Below the pieces are notes generated by a model, which saw only the letters and a list, made by a program, of their open reading frames with translations, was not told the DNA's origin and searched no databases. From positions 46,767 through 110,766 of the forward strand of contig NZ_JMPR01000041.1 of the NCBI RefSeq assembly GCF_000735525.1: 64,000 nt of DNA, in the 5' to 3' direction. The number at the start of each line of letters is the position of its first letter. Position 1 is the stretch's first letter. This document shows positions 27,226 to 36,837 of this stretch, piece after piece. The DNA comes from Tatumella ptyseos ATCC 33301. GTDB lineage: Bacteria; Pseudomonadota; Gammaproteobacteria; Enterobacterales; Enterobacteriaceae. The translations under genes and the position numbers were made by a program.

Positions 27226-28134
27226 TTACAAGGCTTTCTCTTTCTTATACGCCAGCGCAGAGGCCGGTACCGGGGCTGACTTTCCGGTTTCCAGCCAGCT
27301 ACGAATACGGTTAGCATCCGCAAAATGCGTATATTTTCCGAACGCATCAAGCACCACCAATGCCACCGGATGGCCATTAATTTCTGTGCGCATTGCCAGG
27401 CAATGTCCCGCCTCATCCGTATAACCGGTTTTCGTTAACCGGATGTCCCAGGTTTTATTATAAACCAGATGATTCGTATTACGGAAAGGCAGTGCGTATG
27501 ACGGATGACTAAAGATAGCAGTGTCTTCCGGGGTTCGGCTCAGTTCACCGATCAGCGGATACTTTTCGGTGGCTTTCAGCAACTTCACCAAATCTGACGC
27601 TGTAGACACATTGTGGATCGATAATCCGGTGGGCTCCACATAATGAGTATGCGTCATCCCCAGGGCGCGTGCCTTGGCGTTCATGGCCTGGATAAAGGCC
27701 TGGTAACCTCCGAGATAATGCGCTGCCAGGCTGGCGGCGGCACGGTTTTCTGACGACATCAATGCCAGCAATATCATATTGCGACGACTGATTTCACTGT
27801 TCAGTTTGACCCGGGAGAACACACCGCGCATTTCGGGTGTATGACTGATATCTACATTAATTATCTGGTCCAGCGGCTGTTTCGAATCCAGCACTACCAT
27901 GACGGTCATCAGCTTGGTTAAAGAGGCAATAGGCCTGACACGGTCCGGATGACTGGAAAAAAGGACTTTATTTGTTTTAAGGTCGAGAACCATCGCACTG
28001 CCGGACGCTATCTGTGGTTGCAACGCCGCGCCGACATCGGGCGTGCTGCGTTCAGCACTCGCGGGCAAAACGGCCAGGGTCGCGGGTGAAATTAATGCAA
28101 AAATCAGTAAAGAATGGCGTAAATTTAAAGACAT
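27226..28134 (-). CDS. pbpG: D-alanyl-D-alanine endopeptidase PBP7
   Basis: A 302-aa periplasmic penicillin-binding protein matching E. coli PbpG (310 aa). It cuts peptide cross-links in peptidoglycan. The start at 28134 gives a signal peptide ([27 protein letters not shown]). The triad is S71-x-x-K74, Ser-Glu-Asn in [12 protein letters not shown], and Lys-Thr-Gly in [13 protein letters not shown]. The ORF can be extended 30 codons upstream but the chosen ATG matches the family; its ribosome site is weak. Divergent from yohD, as the E. coli neighbours. Confidence 0.95.
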   Translation of the reverse strand: MSLNLRHSLLIFALISPATLAVLPASAERSTPDVGAALQPQIASGSAMVLDLKTNKVLFSSHPDRVRPIASLTKLMTVMVVLDSKQPLDQIINVDISHTPEMRGVFSRVKLNSEISRRNMILLALMSSENRAAASLAAHYLGGYQAFIQAMNAKARALGMTHTHYVEPTGLSIHNVSTASDLVKLLKATEKYPLIGELSRTPEDTAIFSHPSYALPFRNTNHLVYNKTWDIRLTKTGYTDEAGHCLAMRTEINGHPVALVVLDAFGKYTHFADANRIRSWLETGKSAPVPASALAYKKEKAL

Positions 28135-28400
28135 GTTATTAATGATACCGTGATGTTTTTCATGACTGTGCAGGCACAGGCCGCCGCCCGGTATTATCGT
28201 GTGGTTAGCTGGCGGCAGCATCATACGCTGTTCATAATAAAAAAACTTAAAGTAACGGAAATTTGACTACCGCAGAATTTGTAAGTAAGTCTGACAAAAA
28301 TACCGGTTCGACTTCTTCGTAAAACCTGGGGCAACATCGCGCCGGAACGAAATGCCGTGTAAACTTACCATACCGATGAATAATACCAGGGACCTCAGCA

Positions 28401-28976
28401 TTGCATATTGATATTAACTCTTTGATTTCACACTATGGTTATCTTGCGCTATTGATAGGTTGTGTCGCGGAAGGTGAAACATTCGTTCTGCTTGGGGGCG
28501 TTGCTGCCCATAAGGGATTATTACATTTTTCCGGCGTCGTCGCGGCGGCGATGGCTGGCGGCATTATAGGTGACCAGTTACTCTACTGGCTGGGGAAACG
28601 TTACGGTACCCGAATCATTTCCAGGTTCACAAACCATCAGGATAAAGTCGAAAAAGCCAGACAGCTTATCCACCGTTATCCCAGCCTGTTTGTGATTGGT
28701 GTCCGTTTTATGTATGGCTTCCGGATCATCGGCCCCATCATTATCGGTTCCAGCCAGTTGTCTCCGCGCCGTTTTCTGATTTTTAATGTGATCGGTGCAT
28801 TTATCTGGGCAATGCTGTTTGTCAGTCTGGGATATTTTGCCGGTAAGCTGATCGCTCCCTGGCTGGATAAACTGGATAACTATCTGAAACCTTTGTTCTG
28901 GGTTGCAGGATTGCTCGTGGTGTTGTACATAGTCTGGAAAGGGATACGCTTTTTAAAACAGCGGAAGCAGCAGTAA
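28401..28976 (+). CDS. yohD: DedA family membrane protein YohD
   Basis: A 191-aa inner-membrane protein of the DedA/Tvp38 family matching E. coli YohD (192 aa). DedA proteins act in undecaprenyl phosphate and phospholipid translocation and keep membrane potential. The conserved E-G-E/(F)xxLL motif near residue 25, GDQxxYxxGRxxG block and the RFMYGFRIIGPIIIG helix-hairpin are present. The start is TTG 28401, with AGGGA about 9 nt upstream; no ATG lies near. Confidence 0.94.
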   Translation: MHIDINSLISHYGYLALLIGCVAEGETFVLLGGVAAHKGLLHFSGVVAAAMAGGIIGDQLLYWLGKRYGTRIISRFTNHQDKVEKARQLIHRYPSLFVIGVRFMYGFRIIGPIIIGSSQLSPRRFLIFNVIGAFIWAMLFVSLGYFAGKLIAPWLDKLDNYLKPLFWVAGLLVVLYIVWKGIRFLKQRKQQ

Positions 28977-29137
28977 CCGGTCAGTTGACAGGTCATGCCC
29001 TGCAGTAAAATGCTCCGCGATAAAATGCAGGTTCCTGAGATTCGCTCAAGCACATATACTGTGCCGCCAGCAATACTTTACGGTCCCGGACATTACTCTT
29101 AACACGCCCGCTTCAGGCACTAATATACTGAATAAAT

Positions 29138-30199
29138 ATGAAAAATAGCATTCGCGCGTTCGCTTCACTCGCACTGGCTTTAGTGGCTTATAGCCACTCT
29201 GCATTTGCCGTGCTTTATCCGTTGCCCCCGGCAAACAGCAGTCTTATCGGTGAAAACCTTGAGGTGACTCTTCCGCAGGACAATAAACTGCCGCTGGAGG
29301 CTTTCGCCTCTCAGTACCAGATGGGGCTGAGTAATATGCTGGAGGCCAATCCTAAAGTGGATGTCTACCTGCCGCAGGGTGGCACTAAGCTTATCATTCC
29401 TCAGCAATTGATCCTGCCGGATGCACCGCGCGAAGGTATTGTGATCAACAGTGCCGAAATGCGTCTCTATTACTATCCGAAAGGCACTAACAGCGTTGTC
29501 GTTCTGCCAATCGGTATCGGCGAACTGGGTAAAGATACTCCGCTGAACTGGGTAACCAGTGTCCAGCACAAGCGTCCTTTCCCGACCTGGACACCGACAA
29601 AAGCGATGCATGCAGAATATGCAGCTAATGGTCAGAACCTGCCGGATGTCTTCCCTGCCGGACCGGATAACCCGATGGGCCTGTATGCGCTTTATATTGG
29701 TCGCCTGTATGCTATCCACGGCACCAATGCTAACTTCGGTATCGGTTTACGGGTAAGCCACGGGTGTGTCCGTCTGCGTGCTGATGATATCAAATGGTTG
29801 TTTGAAAATGTGCCGGTCGGTACCCGTGTGCAATTTATCGATCAGCCCATTAAAGTTGCCGTAGAGCCTGATGGTTCACGCTATATTGAAGTGCATAATC
29901 CGCTGTCCACGACCGAAGCTCAGTTTACTTCTAATGCGGAAGTCCCGTTAACCATTACACCAGCGATCAGCAAATTTCTGACTGACCCGGGCATTAACCA
30001 GAACGTATTGAATGCTGCACTGAAAGCGCGTTCAGGGATGCCGGTGAAAATTAATGGTGTGGGGGGTGCGATTAATACGACACCACAACCGGTGGCAGAA
30101 ACCTCTGAAGCACTGCCGAAAGAAGAACCGCTGACGCCAAACACCCCACAGGGTGCGAATATTATCACTGAGCAGCCTCAGGCAGCCACAGCCGGATAA
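29138..30199 (+). CDS. ldtB: L,D-transpeptidase LdtB (YbiS family), extended C-terminus
   Basis: A 353-aa periplasmic enzyme that links Braun lipoprotein to peptidoglycan. A signal peptide (about 1-24), a LysM-like region near 40-95 and the YkuD catalytic domain (about 98-235) are seen. The catalytic motif is SHGCVR with His208 and Cys210. The first 306 residues follow E. coli LdtB/YbiS closely; the last 47 are an added Pro/Thr/Glu/Gln-rich tail. In E. coli ybiS sits beside ybiT; here it is about 19 kb away. Confidence 0.95.
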   Translation: MKNSIRAFASLALALVAYSHSAFAVLYPLPPANSSLIGENLEVTLPQDNKLPLEAFASQYQMGLSNMLEANPKVDVYLPQGGTKLIIPQQLILPDAPREGIVINSAEMRLYYYPKGTNSVVVLPIGIGELGKDTPLNWVTSVQHKRPFPTWTPTKAMHAEYAANGQNLPDVFPAGPDNPMGLYALYIGRLYAIHGTNANFGIGLRVSHGCVRLRADDIKWLFENVPVGTRVQFIDQPIKVAVEPDGSRYIEVHNPLSTTEAQFTSNAEVPLTITPAISKFLTDPGINQNVLNAALKARSGMPVKINGVGGAINTTPQPVAETSEALPKEEPLTPNTPQGANIITEQPQAATAG

Positions 30200-30224
30200 A
30201 TCCGCTTTCTTCTGAGGTCTGACG

Positions 30225-30254
30225 AAAAGCCCCGCTTACTGCGGGGCTTTTTTT
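30225..30254. terminator. Bidirectional terminator after ldtB
   Basis: AGCCCCGC and GCGGGGCT pair with loop TTACT, T-run of seven after and A-run before. It ends ldtB and probably the convergent yhhS. Confidence 0.95.
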
Positions 30255-30325
30255 GGGCGTTGGCTAGCGGGAATGACCGTGATACCGTGCCGACCCGGAC
30301 CTCTCTGCCGACGATACCAAAAGCG

Positions 30326-31516
30326 TCAGACCGGCTTGAGTGTGTTTCGCCGGAGTAACTGAATCATCAGCACTACCCCTCCGGCAACCACCAGCATTGC
30401 CGCCAGATAAACTGAGCGGATCCCGGCGAAATTCATCAGCAAGCCAGCCACCGGTCCGGTGATCCCCAGACCGAAATCCAGGAAGGCAGAGTAAGTTCCC
30501 AGGGCGGATCCCTGGCTTTGAGGTTCAACCTGTTTCACCGCCTCCACGCCCAGTGCAGGAAAGATCAGCGAGAAACCACAGCCGGTAAGAAAAGCACCGA
30601 TATCGGCGCTCAGTACCGAATCCGCATGCCAGAGCAGAAACAGTCCGATCCCTTCCGCCAGAAAGGAGATCAGTGAAACCTTCAGCCCCCCGAAACGGTT
30701 GATAGCATTTCCTGACACCAGCCTTATGACGGTGAATCCGAGGCTATACAGCGTCAGCGTCACTGCTGCCCCGCCCCATCCGCGGCTGCTGAAATAGAGC
30801 GTGATAAAGGTAGCAATCACCCCAAAACCAATCGTCCCGGCGCTGAGCCCGAGCCCGAAAATCCACACCCGCCGGAAGACCTGGCTGAAGGGAACACGTT
30901 TAGCGACGGTCACGATAATGGCAGGCTTTTTACTGGCTAAGACAAAACCCAGCCCGCCCATGAACGCTACCAGCCCGGCAAAGCCACTGATCCCCATCCC
31001 CTGATCGAGTAATACTCCCAGAGGGGCACCAATCGCCATAGCCAGATAAGTCGCCACGCCGTTCCAGGAAATCACTCTGGCCGTATGTACCGGGCCGACG
31101 AGATTCATCCCCCACAGGGTTGCTCCCGTACTGCTGAAACTTTCGCCGAACCCCAGACAGATGCGTCCCGCCGCCAATAATACTAAGCTCAGCATCGGAC
31201 GCCCGGCAACGATAGCTGCGATAATCGTCATCACCCCGCTCATTCCGCACAACACCAGGCCCAGCATAACGACTTTTTTCGGGCCGATACTGTCGGCCAG
31301 GCGACCACTTTGCGGCCGACTGATCAGCGTGGAGAAATACTGCAAACTGATAATAATGCCGGCAATGAAGGAACTGTAGCCAAGGTTATGGTGAACGAAC
31401 CCGGGCAGTACCGCCAGGGGTAAGCCGACCGACAGATAGCAGAAGAAAGTGAAAATAACGACAGAGAGAATACGTAGGTTTAACTGAGTCCGGCCCAGCA
31501 CTGCAGATTCAGCCAT
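30326..31516 (-). CDS. yhhS: MFS transporter YhhS
   Basis: A 396-aa major facilitator with twelve hydrophobic helices. It aligns well with E. coli YhhS (RLNLRIxSIVxF start, GLPLAVLPG, SRPxxGRxADSxGPKK, FSLxFPALGVxAVK). YhhS is a putative drug or arabinose efflux protein; the natural substrate is not known. YfcJ is a weaker alternative. In E. coli it is far from this region, so it has moved here or been acquired. It lies between ldtB and dusC with no clear operon. Confidence 0.85.
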   Translation of the reverse strand: MAESAVLGRTQLNLRILSVVIFTFFCYLSVGLPLAVLPGFVHHNLGYSSFIAGIIISLQYFSTLISRPQSGRLADSIGPKKVVMLGLVLCGMSGVMTIIAAIVAGRPMLSLVLLAAGRICLGFGESFSSTGATLWGMNLVGPVHTARVISWNGVATYLAMAIGAPLGVLLDQGMGISGFAGLVAFMGGLGFVLASKKPAIIVTVAKRVPFSQVFRRVWIFGLGLSAGTIGFGVIATFITLYFSSRGWGGAAVTLTLYSLGFTVIRLVSGNAINRFGGLKVSLISFLAEGIGLFLLWHADSVLSADIGAFLTGCGFSLIFPALGVEAVKQVEPQSQGSALGTYSAFLDFGLGITGPVAGLLMNFAGIRSVYLAAMLVVAGGVVLMIQLLRRNTLKPV

Positions 31517-31603
31517 GATAAGTAAAATATCCGAAGAAAAAGAGTGAATCTTTTAATCATAGCGTCTGATGGCGCAATACGACAACCGTAAAACGCATTG
31601 TCT

Positions 31604-32551
31604 TCAGCACAGGCTATCGGCAGCCCGCGCAATCGCCGAGGCAATGAGCCCGGACGTCGCCAGGGGACGGACATCACTGAAAAGTCCGGTGGCTTGCGGA
31701 TACGCTTTACGGAGATAGCCTAGCCACTGCTTGATCCGTGCGACATGATACAACCCGGTATCGCCCTGCTTTTCCAGCTGACAATACTTATTCAGAAGCT
31801 GTACTACCTGCGGCCAGGCCATAGGTGGCTCATTATATTTAATCACCCGGCTGAGGTTCGGCACATTCAGCGCCCAACGGCCCACCATCACATCCTGACA
31901 CCCGGTCACCTTCAGGCATTGCATCGCACTCTGATGATCGCGAATTTCACCATTGGCAATAACAGGGATAGATAAACGCTGACGGATTTCACCAATCGCC
32001 GGCCAGTTAATGGCTTCTGCCTTGTAACCGTCTTCTTTCGTCCGACCGTGCACGACCAGTTCTGTCGCCCCGGCGCTGGCAACTGCATCGGCAATATCAA
32101 GGCATCGCGCACTGGAATCCCAGCCCAGCCTGACTTTTACCGTCACGGGTAATTCAGCGGGGACAGCCTCGCGCATGGCTTTCGCTGCCTGATAAATAAC
32201 CTCGGGATCTTTGAGCAAAGTGGCACCGCCGCCACTCCCGTTGACCATTTTGGAAGGGCAACCACAATTGAGATCCACCCCGTAGGATCCTAATTCGACC
32301 GCACGGGCCGCATTCTCAGCCAGCCAGCCGGCATGCTGACCCAGTAGCTGGATCCTGACCAGGGTACCGGACGATGTCCGGCTGTTATGATGCAACTCCG
32401 GACAGAGCCGGTAAAACGATTTTGCGGGTAATAACTGATCCACCACCCGGAGGAACTCCGTAATGCACAGATCATAATCATTCACTTCTGAAAGAAGTTC
32501 CCTGACTAAAGAATCAAGCACGCCCTCCATAGGCGCCAGTAATACCCGCAT
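31604..32551 (-). CDS. dusC: tRNA-dihydrouridine(16) synthase DusC
   Basis: A 315-aa FMN enzyme that reduces U16 to dihydrouridine in tRNA, the same length as E. coli DusC. The chosen ATG (32551) gives [11 protein letters not shown], exactly the E. coli start. Cys98 in the NCGCPSK motif is the catalytic acid, and the ANGEI block binds FMN. It begins 4 nt after the rhlE stop, so the two are co-transcribed. In E. coli dusC (yohI) lies near pbpG and yohD at 48 min. Confidence 0.96.
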   Translation of the reverse strand: MRVLLAPMEGVLDSLVRELLSEVNDYDLCITEFLRVVDQLLPAKSFYRLCPELHHNSRTSSGTLVRIQLLGQHAGWLAENAARAVELGSYGVDLNCGCPSKMVNGSGGGATLLKDPEVIYQAAKAMREAVPAELPVTVKVRLGWDSSARCLDIADAVASAGATELVVHGRTKEDGYKAEAINWPAIGEIRQRLSIPVIANGEIRDHQSAMQCLKVTGCQDVMVGRWALNVPNLSRVIKYNEPPMAWPQVVQLLNKYCQLEKQGDTGLYHVARIKQWLGYLRKAYPQATGLFSDVRPLATSGLIASAIARAADSLC

Positions 32552-32555
32552 AGGA

Positions 32556-33887
32556 TCAGGTCCGTTCAGTCTTTTTCGGTCCCTGCGAACGACGTGGCGG
32601 CCGCGGGCTCGCATTATTCGTCCGTGGTTTACCGTTATCACCGCCTGGTTTGCGGGATGACTGACCGCGAGGGCACTGTCCGCCGCCACCCGGACGACGA
32701 TCACGTCCCCCCTGGCGACCATTCTGGATGGGTTCAGCCTTGATGGACGGATCCGGCTCAAAGCCAGGCAGTGCCAGACGCGGGATTTCACGTTTCAGTA
32801 AACGTTCAATATCACGCAGCAGTTTATGTTCATCAACACATACCAGTGATAAGGCAGCACCGGTGGATGCAGCACGGCCGGTACGACCGATACGGTGAAC
32901 ATAGTCTTCCGCCACATTCGGCAGTTCGTAGTTCACTACGTGAGGCAGTTCTTCGATATCAATTCCCCTGGCCGCGATATCCGTCGCCACCAGGACACGG
33001 ACAGCGCCGGTTTTGAAATCAGCCAGTGCCCGGGTACGAGCGCCCTGGCTTTTGTTACCGTGAATAGCTGCCGCAGTAATACCGTCTTTACTCAGCTGTT
33101 CGGCCAGATGGTTCGCCCCGTGTTTGGTTCGGGTAAATACCAGCACCTGCTGCCAGTTATCACGACCGATCAGATACGAAAGCAGTTCCCGCTTACGTTT
33201 TTTGTCCACGAAGTGAACCTGCTGACTGACCTGTTCAGAGGCAGTATTACGACGGACCACTTCAATCAGGGACGGACGATCCAGCAGTTTTTCAGCCAGC
33301 GCTTTGATCTCATCCGAGAAGGTGGCGGAGAACAACAGGTTCTGACGGCGCGGAGGTAACTTAGCCAGTACACGACGGATATCATGAATGAAACCCATAT
33401 CCAGCATCCGGTCAGCTTCATCCAGTACCAGGATTTCGACAGTAGAAATATCAACGGCATTCTGATGGATAAGATCCAGCAGACGGCCCGGGGTCGCCAC
33501 CAGGATATCCACACCGCCGCGCAGCTTCATCATCTGCGGATTAATGCTGACACCGCCGAAGACCACCAGCGAACGCATGTTCAGATAGCGACTGTATTCA
33601 CGCACATTCTCCCCGACCTGAGCCGCCAGTTCACGGGTCGGTGTCAGGATCAATGCACGTACGGGACGACGCCCTTTCGCCACCGCAGGGGTTGTGGATA
33701 ACCGCTGCAGCATTGGCAAGGTAAAGCCGGCAGTTTTACCGGTACCGGTCTGAGCGCTTGCCAGTAAATCCCCCCCTGCCAGCACAACAGGGATCGCCTG
33801 ACGCTGAATAGGTGTAGGTTCACTGTAGCCTTGTTCGCTGACAGCACGCAGGATGTCGGCGCTTAGGCCGAGAGATTCAAAAGACAT
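32556..33887 (-). CDS. rhlE: ATP-dependent RNA helicase RhlE
   Basis: A 443-aa DEAD-box helicase matching E. coli RhlE (454 aa). It acts in ribosome maturation and mRNA turnover. Q motif near PTPIQRQ, Walker A AQTGTGKT (about 45-52), DEAD in [16 protein letters not shown] and the HRIGRTGRA motif VI are intact. The C-terminal 60 residues are rich in Arg, Gly, Pro and Asn, which is typical RNA-binding tail sequence. Its leader contains nested hairpins. Confidence 0.97.
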   Translation of the reverse strand: MSFESLGLSADILRAVSEQGYSEPTPIQRQAIPVVLAGGDLLASAQTGTGKTAGFTLPMLQRLSTTPAVAKGRRPVRALILTPTRELAAQVGENVREYSRYLNMRSLVVFGGVSINPQMMKLRGGVDILVATPGRLLDLIHQNAVDISTVEILVLDEADRMLDMGFIHDIRRVLAKLPPRRQNLLFSATFSDEIKALAEKLLDRPSLIEVVRRNTASEQVSQQVHFVDKKRKRELLSYLIGRDNWQQVLVFTRTKHGANHLAEQLSKDGITAAAIHGNKSQGARTRALADFKTGAVRVLVATDIAARGIDIEELPHVVNYELPNVAEDYVHRIGRTGRAASTGAALSLVCVDEHKLLRDIERLLKREIPRLALPGFEPDPSIKAEPIQNGRQGGRDRRPGGGGQCPRGQSSRKPGGDNGKPRTNNASPRPPRRSQGPKKTERT

Positions 33888-34106
33888 GGGAAATAGTTAC
33901 TCCGGAACGCCCTGACCGTAAATTTACGGCGCAGTTTTCAGGGGGTAGTGTTATGTGACTCAGGGATGAGTCAGTGGCAAAAACTACGATGCATAATACA
34001 GGCAGTCTACCAGAGTTAGGAGCACTGCGCGAGTGCCATTACCTATCAATAGCGCCGGTCTGTTAAAACCTGACCGGCCGTAGTGAACTGCCATCGTTAA
34101 GAAAGA
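33888..34106. other. Leader and upstream region of rhlE with two inverted repeats
   Basis: No gene is seen. CCGTAAATTTACGG (33915-33929 region) is flanked by CCCTGA/TCAGGG, making a nested hairpin in the rhlE leader, and TGACTCA-GGGA-TGAGTCA lies at 33956-33973. These could be RNA structures or a protein site. Confidence 0.4.
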
Positions 34107-34499
34107 TTAACTGCGTTTGTTTTCGGTATGACGAACCGGCTCTTTCGCCAGTAAGGAAATCAGGGCCGGACCCACCAACATGACAACCCCCAGCGCCCCT
34201 ACCAGTAATGGATTGTGGACCACCCGGGACAGTAAGAACAGAGTTAACATTGCCGCACCGAAATAATAAGTCGTGCTGGCTTCTTCAAGATAATCGCCAA
34301 TCAGTCGCAGACGTGCGATACGCTGCGTTACCATCATCGCGACCAGTACGATGACGTAAGCCGCCACCAGACCCGCGCTGACTTCAGATAATAACTGGTG
34401 TTTCCATCCCCAAATCAGGAACACAACAACACTCAGATGCATTGCAATATGGAAGCAGGTTTGCCCAGTGATAATCTGAACACGGTTAGACCATTTCAT
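34107..34499 (-). CDS. ybhQ: YbhQ inner-membrane protein
   Basis: A 130-aa protein with four hydrophobic helices that follows E. coli YbhQ (136 aa) from the MKW start to the GPAxxSLLAK end. Function unknown. In E. coli it lies between rhlE and the ybhL block, as here. AGGAGAG precedes the ATG on the minus strand. Confidence 0.9.
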   Translation of the reverse strand: MKWSNRVQIITGQTCFHIAMHLSVVVFLIWGWKHQLLSEVSAGLVAAYVIVLVAMMVTQRIARLRLIGDYLEEASTTYYFGAAMLTLFLLSRVVHNPLLVGALGVVMLVGPALISLLAKEPVRHTENKRS

Positions 34500-34861
34500 T
34501 TTTCTCTCCTGGCAGACTGTTTAGCCGCCCATACACACCGGCATCGCCGGTCAGGATTATTCAGACTAATCCAGTTTTAAAAAAAGAGCCTGTTTTTTAA
34601 TTTTTACGGGTGTTTTTTTGTGACTCAGACACCAGTTTTCGCTAATCCGGCTTAGACTCAGAAACGGCATTATGCCATAAAAATCACTTTTTTTGAATTT
34701 TTTGCAATTTTGCAAAATTCCGGCAGTGAGATATTCCTCTGCAACCCCCTGAATTCAGTACGCTGTAGCAGAATATTTTTTTATCGCTCCGCACGCCCTC
34801 AGAGCCTTCAAAATGCCGGGAATTAAGCATGTTGTTATACCGGGTTGCCGTGGCAGACAGG
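34500..34861. other. Intergenic region between ybhL and ybhQ
   Basis: No gene is supported. It is AT-rich near 34575-34720, with several T-tracts, and has a perfect 14-bp palindrome AATTTTGCAAAATT at 34706-34719. It must contain the ybhQ promoter. Confidence 0.5.
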
Positions 34862-34886
34862 CAATAAAAAGGGGCCCTAAGGCCCC
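34862..34886 (-). terminator. Terminator of ybhL
   Basis: On the minus strand GGGGCC pairs with GGCCCC around TTAG, followed by TTTTTATT, about 20 nt past the ybhL stop. Confidence 0.85.
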
Positions 34887-34905
34887 GGCATAAAATGAAC
34901 AGGAA

Positions 34906-35616
34906 TTAGCGGCGATTACCGAAGATCCGCAGCAACATCATAAACAGGTTGATGAAGTCCAGATAAAGCGTCAGCGCGCCGACGATGCTGTAACGACGCA
35001 GATTTTCTTTATCATCGATATTGATGTTCTCACCCATATATTTCAGTTTCTGGGTGTCATAGGCGGTCAGACCGACAAAAACCACCACACCAATGTAAGT
35101 AATGGCCCACATTAACGCCGGGCTCTTCAGCCAGTAGTTCACCAGAGAAGCCACCAGGATCCCGATCAGCGCCATAAACAACAGACTGCCCATCTTGCTG
35201 AGATCACGTTTTGTGGTGTAGCCATACAGAGTCATGGCACCAAACATTCCGGCAGTCACAAAGAACGTGGTAGCAATCGATGAATAGGTGTACACCAGAA
35301 AGATGCTGGCCATGGTCAGTCCGGTCAGTGCCGAATAGAGCATAAACAACCCCGTGGCAAGCGCCCCGCTCATTTTATGCACCAGTCCGGAAAGGACAAA
35401 GACCACCGCCAACTGAAGAATAATCAGGCCGAAAAAGGTGATCTGACTGGAGAAAACAAACTCCATGACCCGGGGCGTTCTGACAGCAAACCAGCTGACA
35501 AAGGCCGTCAGCAATAGCCCGCAGGTCATCCAGCCATAGACCTGAGCCATGTAAGTTTGCAGGCCGGAACCGGCCCGTTGTAACGCTGAATTATCCTGAC
35601 GTTGATATCGCTCCAT
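34906..35616 (-). CDS. ybhL: YbhL, Bax inhibitor-1 family membrane protein
   Basis: A 236-aa protein with seven hydrophobic helices and the BI-1/YccA family signatures: LYSALTGLTMASIF, the YGYTTKRDLS block and the LTAYDTQKLK motif, whose Asp forms the pH/calcium gate in family members. It matches E. coli YbhL (234 aa). Role probably in calcium leak or membrane protein quality; not proven. ATG 35616 is preceded by GAGGTGGAG; the ORF extends 17 codons upstream. Confidence 0.95.
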   Translation of the reverse strand: MERYQRQDNSALQRAGSGLQTYMAQVYGWMTCGLLLTAFVSWFAVRTPRVMEFVFSSQITFFGLIILQLAVVFVLSGLVHKMSGALATGLFMLYSALTGLTMASIFLVYTYSSIATTFFVTAGMFGAMTLYGYTTKRDLSKMGSLLFMALIGILVASLVNYWLKSPALMWAITYIGVVVFVGLTAYDTQKLKYMGENINIDDKENLRRYSIVGALTLYLDFINLFMMLLRIFGNRR

Positions 35617-35688
35617 GCTCCACCTCATTACATAAGTAAACTGATGCCTAAGTGTGGCACAAATCACTGTGACTGTGCCAGTGAAGGG

Positions 35689-36837
35689 TTAACCCCGTGC
35701 CAGACATTGCCTGTAGCGGGTATTTACCCGCTCAGCATACCAGGCCGTGGTTAGCTGACGGGTAATTTTCGGACTTTCCAGTTCAATGCCTGGCAACCTG
35801 GCCCGCGGCAGCGGACGTCCGTTCTGTTTGTCTGCCAGCCGGAAGACTTGTTTCCAGACCGTGCTTTGGGAAAACTCAGGGTCTTCTCCCAGGGTCAGCT
35901 GATGACGAAGTGAAGAAACACTGATCCCGAGGCGGCTCTGCAGGCTCAGCACCGCTTTTTCTGTACTGCCAACCCCGTCACCGTCATAACGGATCAGGTC
36001 ACCGTCCAGCGCCAGTCTGCGCCCGGTTAATTGCATCACAGCCGCCTGGAACGCGGCATTCCGGCTGGCATACCAGCCGGCATTATAATCGGCAAAGCGA
36101 TAAATCATCGACGGATAATCAACGGGGTAGCCCAGCAGATGGAGTGTTCCGAACCAGACACTGCCCCGACGACTGAAGACTTCACGGCGCAGTGTTTTAT
36201 CCACCGGCCACGGGTAACCGGCAGCATGTTGTTCGGCAAAAGCAATACTCACCTGCATCGGCCCGGCGGTATGAACAGGATTCAGATTGCCAAACAGCCG
36301 TTGTCCCATCGGCACCGTACCGATAAGGTCATCAAAAATCGCACTCAGCTGTTGCTCATTACGCACCGAATGCAGGCGTTGAGCGTAACTTTTTCCATCC
36401 GGGGAAGGGATCTTCAGGGCCGTATCTACGACAAATTGCGGTATGTAAAGCGCTGCAGCCCGGCGATAAATCTCTTTCATCGCAATCGCTGGCAGACCAT
36501 TGACCGGGGTATCTGCATTAAACCCGGACTCCTGCCCGGCAACAGCAATGACCGCACAAAGGTTTTGCGCTGACGGGGAAAGTTTCTGATGGCTGAAGGC
36601 CTGGTAAATATCTTCCGACCAGCCGGCTTTATCTCTGACCGCCGGCGGAAGCAGATGCTGAACCCGGGCTTTGACCACGGCTGGCTTTTCGGCCGACACA
36701 GAAGGCTGATGCTGGCTGCAACCTGCCAGCGTCAGTAACCCGATGCACAGCAGCGCAGAATAACGTCGCAGACTGCCGCGACCCGGTAATAACGGCCGCA
36801 GAGCGCTGATCGGCGGGATCACGGCTAACACACTCAC
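35689..36837 (-). CDS. yaiW: YaiW-like outer-membrane lipoprotein (DUF1615)
   Basis: A 382-aa lipoprotein with the DUF1615 domain, matching E. coli YaiW (364 aa) in the blocks SPNGKSYSERL-like, FDDLIxxVPMGQxLFGxLNP, AGPMQVSIAFAEQH and LPGIxLESPKITRxLTTAWxAxRV. The lipobox LAGC places the lipidated Cys at residue 40 after an unusually long n-region. E. coli YaiW is an outer-membrane lipoprotein next to sbmA and helps uptake of proline-rich peptides. Here it starts with GTG inside the moaE stop (GTGA overlap), so it is translationally coupled to the moa operon. No sbmA is in this window. Confidence 0.85.
   Translation of the reverse strand: MSVLAVIPPISALRPLLPGRGSLRRYSALLCIGLLTLAGCSQHQPSVSAEKPAVVKARVQHLLPPAVRDKAGWSEDIYQAFSHQKLSPSAQNLCAVIAVAGQESGFNADTPVNGLPAIAMKEIYRRAAALYIPQFVVDTALKIPSPDGKSYAQRLHSVRNEQQLSAIFDDLIGTVPMGQRLFGNLNPVHTAGPMQVSIAFAEQHAAGYPWPVDKTLRREVFSRRGSVWFGTLHLLGYPVDYPSMIYRFADYNAGWYASRNAAFQAAVMQLTGRRLALDGDLIRYDGDGVGSTEKAVLSLQSRLGISVSSLRHQLTLGEDPEFSQSTVWKQVFRLADKQNGRPLPRARLPGIELESPKITRQLTTAWYAERVNTRYRQCLARG

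Noticed and set aside
32552-32791. N-terminal extension of dusC by 80 codons
   Set aside because: It overlaps the rhlE coding region in another frame; the internal ATG gives the exact DusC start.
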